From: JAAYAY01 sp964429355
GTDB taxonomy: Bacteria; Planctomycetota; Planctomycetia; Pirellulales; Thermoguttaceae
Length of the DNA stretch: 64,000 nt
Reading direction: 5' to 3'
NCBI GenBank assembly: GCA_964429355.1
Contig: CAYSCH010000005.1
Span: forward strand, 6,971-70,970
Below are positions 60,804-64,000 of the stretch, one piece after another (the first letter of the stretch is position 1; each line of letters begins with the position of its first letter). Both the position numbers and the translations under genes were made by a program. The notes beneath the pieces were generated by a model that did not search any database, had not been told where the DNA came from, and saw only the letters and a program-made list of their open reading frames with translations.

Positions 60804-63344
60804 ATGTACATCCAGCGGCTCCTCGCAATCAACATGGCTGCCTTCGCGGCACTCGGGACAGTTCTGCTCGCCCTGGGCGAACAGAACCCGACGCTCGCCG
60901 TCGTGGCAGTGCTGGCGGCCATGACCGCCGTATGGATCACCGACATCTTCTCCCTATTTCGACTCAATCGCCGGATCACCAACCTGGCGGTCCTGCTGGC
61001 CGTGCTCCGATCGCTCTGGGAACTGTTCCAGATCCATGGCGCAGTGCAGGTCATGGCGATCGCCAATCTGCTCGCCTACGTGATGATTATTCTGCTTTTT
61101 CAGGAGAAGGATTTTCGAACCTGGTGGCACATCGCCCTTCTCAGCCTCCTCCAGGTCGCCGCCTCCGCCACGTTCTTCCAAGGCATCTGGTTTGCGCCGC
61201 TTCTGCTGATCTATTTCTTCACCGGTCTCTCCGCCGTTGCCCTTCTCTTCCTCCACCACGAGCGCACGCACTACCATCAGGTGCGGCACCATCCGATCCT
61301 GCCCCGTGAAACCCGTACGATCTCCGAGCGTTTTGGCGTCAACTGGCGAAGGCTGGGGAAGATTGCCTTGGCAACGTTTGTCGTCGGCCCCGTTTCCCTG
61401 TTTCTCGATTATGGCGAAACCGATGAAAGCAAACGTGCCCGAAAGCGATCTCGCCGCAAAGAGCATGGCAACGCCCGCTGGCCGTTGATTCACGACGAAG
61501 CCGAGTTCACCGGCTCGGCCGACAGCCTTGGAGGGCGAGCGGGTATCGGCGCCGAGTTCTACCGCCATTTGGCCGGCTTGATCCCAGGCACTCTCATGGT
61601 CGCCGTGGTCCTGTTTCTGCTGGTTCCACGCCTGGGACGGTTCGAAATCGGCCTGCGTCAATGGGGCTGGACTTCGGCGCCTGGCCCATCACCCGGGATC
61701 CGCACCACCGGCTTTTCCGACACGGTTCAGCTCGGCGAAGAAGGCACCCTGACCGAAGACCCCGAGGAGATCATGCGCATCAAGTTCTTGATGCCCGACT
61801 CGGATCGGGTCTACCCAATGAAGGGGACAATCTACCTCCGGGGAGCGCTGCTCAACGATTACGAAGACGGCAAGTGGGAGTTCGGACCGCGGCATTTTGA
61901 CAGCCCGTCCGAGCTCACCCTTCAACCGGCAGGCAATCTGCAGCCCGGTCTCGTGCGCCAGCAAATCGCCCTTCGTCCGCTCAACCGGCAGGAACTGTTC
62001 TGCATCTGGCCGTTCGTGGCCATTCAGCAGGACTCGCGGATGGCAATCGACTATGCGACCAGCCGGCTGTTCCGGCGACGTTCCAACCGTGTGGAACGCT
62101 CTCCCTACCTTCTCGGCACCTATGCGTTCGTCAATGGAGTCCAGGTTCCTCTCGCTCCGAGCCTGTCGGCAGTGCCCAATCTTGACCAACTGACGGACTT
62201 GCCGGATCTCAAGGAGTTCATCAAGACCGCCGACCAGTGGATGCTGGAATCCAAGCTCGACGAGACACAAGTTGTCGATCGCGCCCGTTACCTCGAATCG
62301 AAGTTCACCCAGTCCGATCTGTTCCGTTACAGCCTCGAGGGGCAGGCACGGACGGCTGGCGTCGACCCGGTTGAAGACTTCGTCGTCAACAAACAACTCG
62401 GACACTGCGAATACTTCGCCTCGGCCCTGGCCCTCATGCTGCGAAGCCAGGGAATCCCCTCGCGAGTCGTCAATGGTTTCGTCAGCAATGAATACGACAC
62501 TCGCGGCGAATTCTATCGCGTCCGGCAGCGCGATGCTCACTCGTGGGTTGAGGCCTACATCGGTCCCGAATACCTCCCCCAGGATCGTCCTTTCGGACGC
62601 GGCGACATCGATTGGCGGCATGGCGGATGGCTCCGGCTCGATCCAACTCCTTCCCGCAGCGCAGAGACCGGCCTGACAAGCCTGGTCGGCAACGTTAGAA
62701 GCTGGTTCGAGTGGATGCAGGATGCCTGGGTCGACTATGTGGTTCAGATGAACGGGGTCACACAGCGGCGAGCAATCTACGACCCCCTCAAAGCGTTGGC
62801 CCTCAGCCTGAAGCAAGAGCTGATCGACGCCGACGGATGGAGCGGTCTTTGGGGCGTCCTTGCCGGCCTGCCGGGCCGGTTGCGGGTCCTGCTGGCCGAT
62901 GCGGGATGGTTCAGTTGGATCGGAGCATCGTTCCTTCTCAGTGCCCTCGGCTTCGGATATCTCGGCTATCGGCTTGTGCGCTGGATCTTCCGGATGACCG
63001 CCCGGTTTCTGCACCGCAGACGTTCTCGGGCAGGATACCGTTCTCATGTCGCTTTCTATCGCCGACTGGAGTCGATCCTGGTTCGCCGCGGCCTGCGGCG
63101 GCGAGCCGGCCAGACTCATCGCGAGTTCGCCCACTACGCCGGCAACTACCTGGCCGATTCCGACGGAAGCTCCATCGAATCGGCAGCACTCCTGGTCACC
63201 GACGCCTTCTATGAAGTCCGTTTTGGAGCCGGACGTCTGGACAGTGCCCGCATGCAGAGGGTAGAACAAGCTTTGCACGACTTGGAAAATGCAGCTCGCG
63301 GCCAACCTGACGCGCCAGCGGGGACCGATAGGTCCACCCCCTAG
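60804..63344 (+). CDS. TgpA-like membrane transglutaminase (DUF3488)
   Basis: An 846-aa protein starting 8 nt after the DUF58 stop. N-terminal membrane helices lie between about 8 and 180, another near 270-290, and one near the C-terminus (WIGASFLLSALGFGYLGYRLV). The periplasmic transglutaminase core has a full Cys-His-Asp triad: C535 in GHCEYFASALALMLRSQGIPSRVVNGF, H579 in RQRDAHSWVEAY and D613 in WLRLDPTPS. A DUF4129-like cytoplasmic tail ends it. TgpA family members are needed for growth in some bacteria, and the MoxR-DUF58-TgpA set probably works as one envelope-remodelling complex. Confidence 0.93.
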   Translation: MYIQRLLAINMAAFAALGTVLLALGEQNPTLAVVAVLAAMTAVWITDIFSLFRLNRRITNLAVLLAVLRSLWELFQIHGAVQVMAIANLLAYVMIILLFQEKDFRTWWHIALLSLLQVAASATFFQGIWFAPLLLIYFFTGLSAVALLFLHHERTHYHQVRHHPILPRETRTISERFGVNWRRLGKIALATFVVGPVSLFLDYGETDESKRARKRSRRKEHGNARWPLIHDEAEFTGSADSLGGRAGIGAEFYRHLAGLIPGTLMVAVVLFLLVPRLGRFEIGLRQWGWTSAPGPSPGIRTTGFSDTVQLGEEGTLTEDPEEIMRIKFLMPDSDRVYPMKGTIYLRGALLNDYEDGKWEFGPRHFDSPSELTLQPAGNLQPGLVRQQIALRPLNRQELFCIWPFVAIQQDSRMAIDYATSRLFRRRSNRVERSPYLLGTYAFVNGVQVPLAPSLSAVPNLDQLTDLPDLKEFIKTADQWMLESKLDETQVVDRARYLESKFTQSDLFRYSLEGQARTAGVDPVEDFVVNKQLGHCEYFASALALMLRSQGIPSRVVNGFVSNEYDTRGEFYRVRQRDAHSWVEAYIGPEYLPQDRPFGRGDIDWRHGGWLRLDPTPSRSAETGLTSLVGNVRSWFEWMQDAWVDYVVQMNGVTQRRAIYDPLKALALSLKQELIDADGWSGLWGVLAGLPGRLRVLLADAGWFSWIGASFLLSALGFGYLGYRLVRWIFRMTARFLHRRRSRAGYRSHVAFYRRLESILVRRGLRRRAGQTHREFAHYAGNYLADSDGSSIESAALLVTDAFYEVRFGAGRLDSARMQRVEQALHDLENAARGQPDAPAGTDRSTP

Positions 63345-63353
63345 GATTACCCC

Positions 63354-64000
63354 ATGAAAATCGGCCTGACCGGATACCAGGGATCGGGAAAAAGCACTTT
63401 GTTCGAGTGGCTCACGGGCGTTGCGCCCGATCACGCCATGGCTCATTCCGGGCAATCCGCAATGGCCACCATACCCGAGCCCCGGATCGAGGCCCTCTGC
63501 GGGATCTACCATCCCAAAAAAGTCACCCGGGCCTCCCTCGAAATCGTCGATACCCCCGGCCTGAGCCGAACCCACGAAGGCAACGCGGCACGCCTCGCCA
63601 TGATTCGAGAGGCGGGATGCCTTGTCCTCGTCGTGGCGGCCTTCGACGGTTCCGATCCGGCCGTTGAGCTCAACCGATTCGAAGAAGACCTGATGCTGGC
63701 CGATATGGATCTCGTCACTCGCCGTCTCGAGCGGGTCGACGAGTCGCTCAAGAAGCCGCTGCCGCGCGGTGAAAAGGAATCGCTCGCCCACGAACAGCAC
63801 ACCCTGAGCCTGGTCCTCCAGCGAATGGAGGCCGGTAACCCCCTGCGCGAAGATGAGATGACCGAGGAGCAGCGCAAGGTGACGCGGGCGTTCCGCCTTC
63901 TCTCAGAGAAGCCGAGAATGGTGGTCGTCAACACCGCCGACGATGAAGACAACCCCGCGCGTTTCAGCGGTTGTGCTCCGGAGGGCGTTCCCCTGTTTCC
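63354..64000 (+). CDS. YchF/Obg-like GTPase, 3'-truncated by window edge
   Basis: About 215 residues visible. It opens MKIGLTGYQGSGKSTLFEWLTG, with a P-loop (residues 7-15) that reads GYQGSGKST instead of the NVGKST of classical YchF. DTPGLSRTHEGNA is switch II (G3), and VVVNTADDED sits at the place of the YchF N-x-x-E element. A helical insert (residues 120-180, ADMDLVTRRLERVDESL, LSLVLQRMEAGNPLRE) matches the YchF coiled-coil arm. It is a diverged paralogue rather than the housekeeping gene, judging by the altered P-loop. Nine bases after the TgpA stop, so possibly co-transcribed. Confidence 0.8.
   Translation, partial: MKIGLTGYQGSGKSTLFEWLTGVAPDHAMAHSGQSAMATIPEPRIEALCGIYHPKKVTRASLEIVDTPGLSRTHEGNAARLAMIREAGCLVLVVAAFDGSDPAVELNRFEEDLMLADMDLVTRRLERVDESLKKPLPRGEKESLAHEQHTLSLVLQRMEAGNPLREDEMTEEQRKVTRAFRLLSEKPRMVVVNTADDEDNPARFSGCAPEGVPLF

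Overview
The window looks like a draft chromosome segment from a GC-rich planctomycete, most likely of the Pirellulales type. The basis is two DUF1559 proteins with prepilin-like N-termini, an ECF sigma factor beside a PEGA-domain Ser/Thr kinase, a DUF1080 protein, a very large secretin, a TgpA/DUF58/MoxR cluster and many small families common in that phylum. Three runs of 10 N (35247-35256, 54168-54177, 59466-59475) are assembly gaps of unknown true length.

Layout. 1-3.0 kb: UDP-glucose dehydrogenase (cut by the window edge), a secreted GH16 enzyme and an exported M55 peptidase. 3.2-7.8 kb: signalling genes, namely an HDOD protein with a hybrid histidine kinase, and an HD-GYP protein overlapping a PilZ protein. 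8.1-13.2 kb: a tightly overlapping three-gene ABC exporter-like operon. 13.5-20 kb: HEAT-repeat lipoprotein, DUF1080 protein, methyltransferase, a pentose-oxidation pair (KGSA dehydrogenase and FAH-family dehydratase) and a beta-CASP RNase. 20.4-23.6 kb: two DUF1559 proteins and a small lipoprotein. 24.1-28.6 kb: a PEGA/SecD-like protein divergent from an ECF sigma factor and a PEGA kinase. 28.6-35.2 kb: small XRE regulator, 1.3-kresidue secretin, lipoprotein and BON protein. 35.5-39.8 kb: fragment of a flavin oxidoreductase, CheX and an inverse-autotransporter-like beta-helix protein. 40.3-43.9 kb: a complete ECF-type nickel/cobalt importer behind a perfect 12-bp inverted repeat. 44.2-46.8 kb: small accessory genes and a rhomboid protease.

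46.76-53.97 kb is best read as a degraded integrative element. A 25-bp copy of the 3' end of tRNA-Met lies at 46757-46781 and the intact tRNA-Met (CAT) at 53947-54019. Between them are an integrase-like tail, an odd tRNA-His, NnrS, a 5'-truncated PLP lyase, a frameshifted MerR gene followed by an AhpD-like gene, and a compact three-gene cassette led by a TIGR04255 protein. That cassette is the best candidate for an undescribed accessory (possibly defence or toxin-antitoxin-like) system.

54.2-64 kb: dCache hybrid histidine kinase, FemAB/GNAT-like acyltransferase, the MoxR-DUF58-transglutaminase cluster and the start of a YchF-like GTPase. Several intergenic regions carry hairpins and dispersed repeats, some entering coding sequence. 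All functional calls rest on motif recognition by eye; no database search was run.
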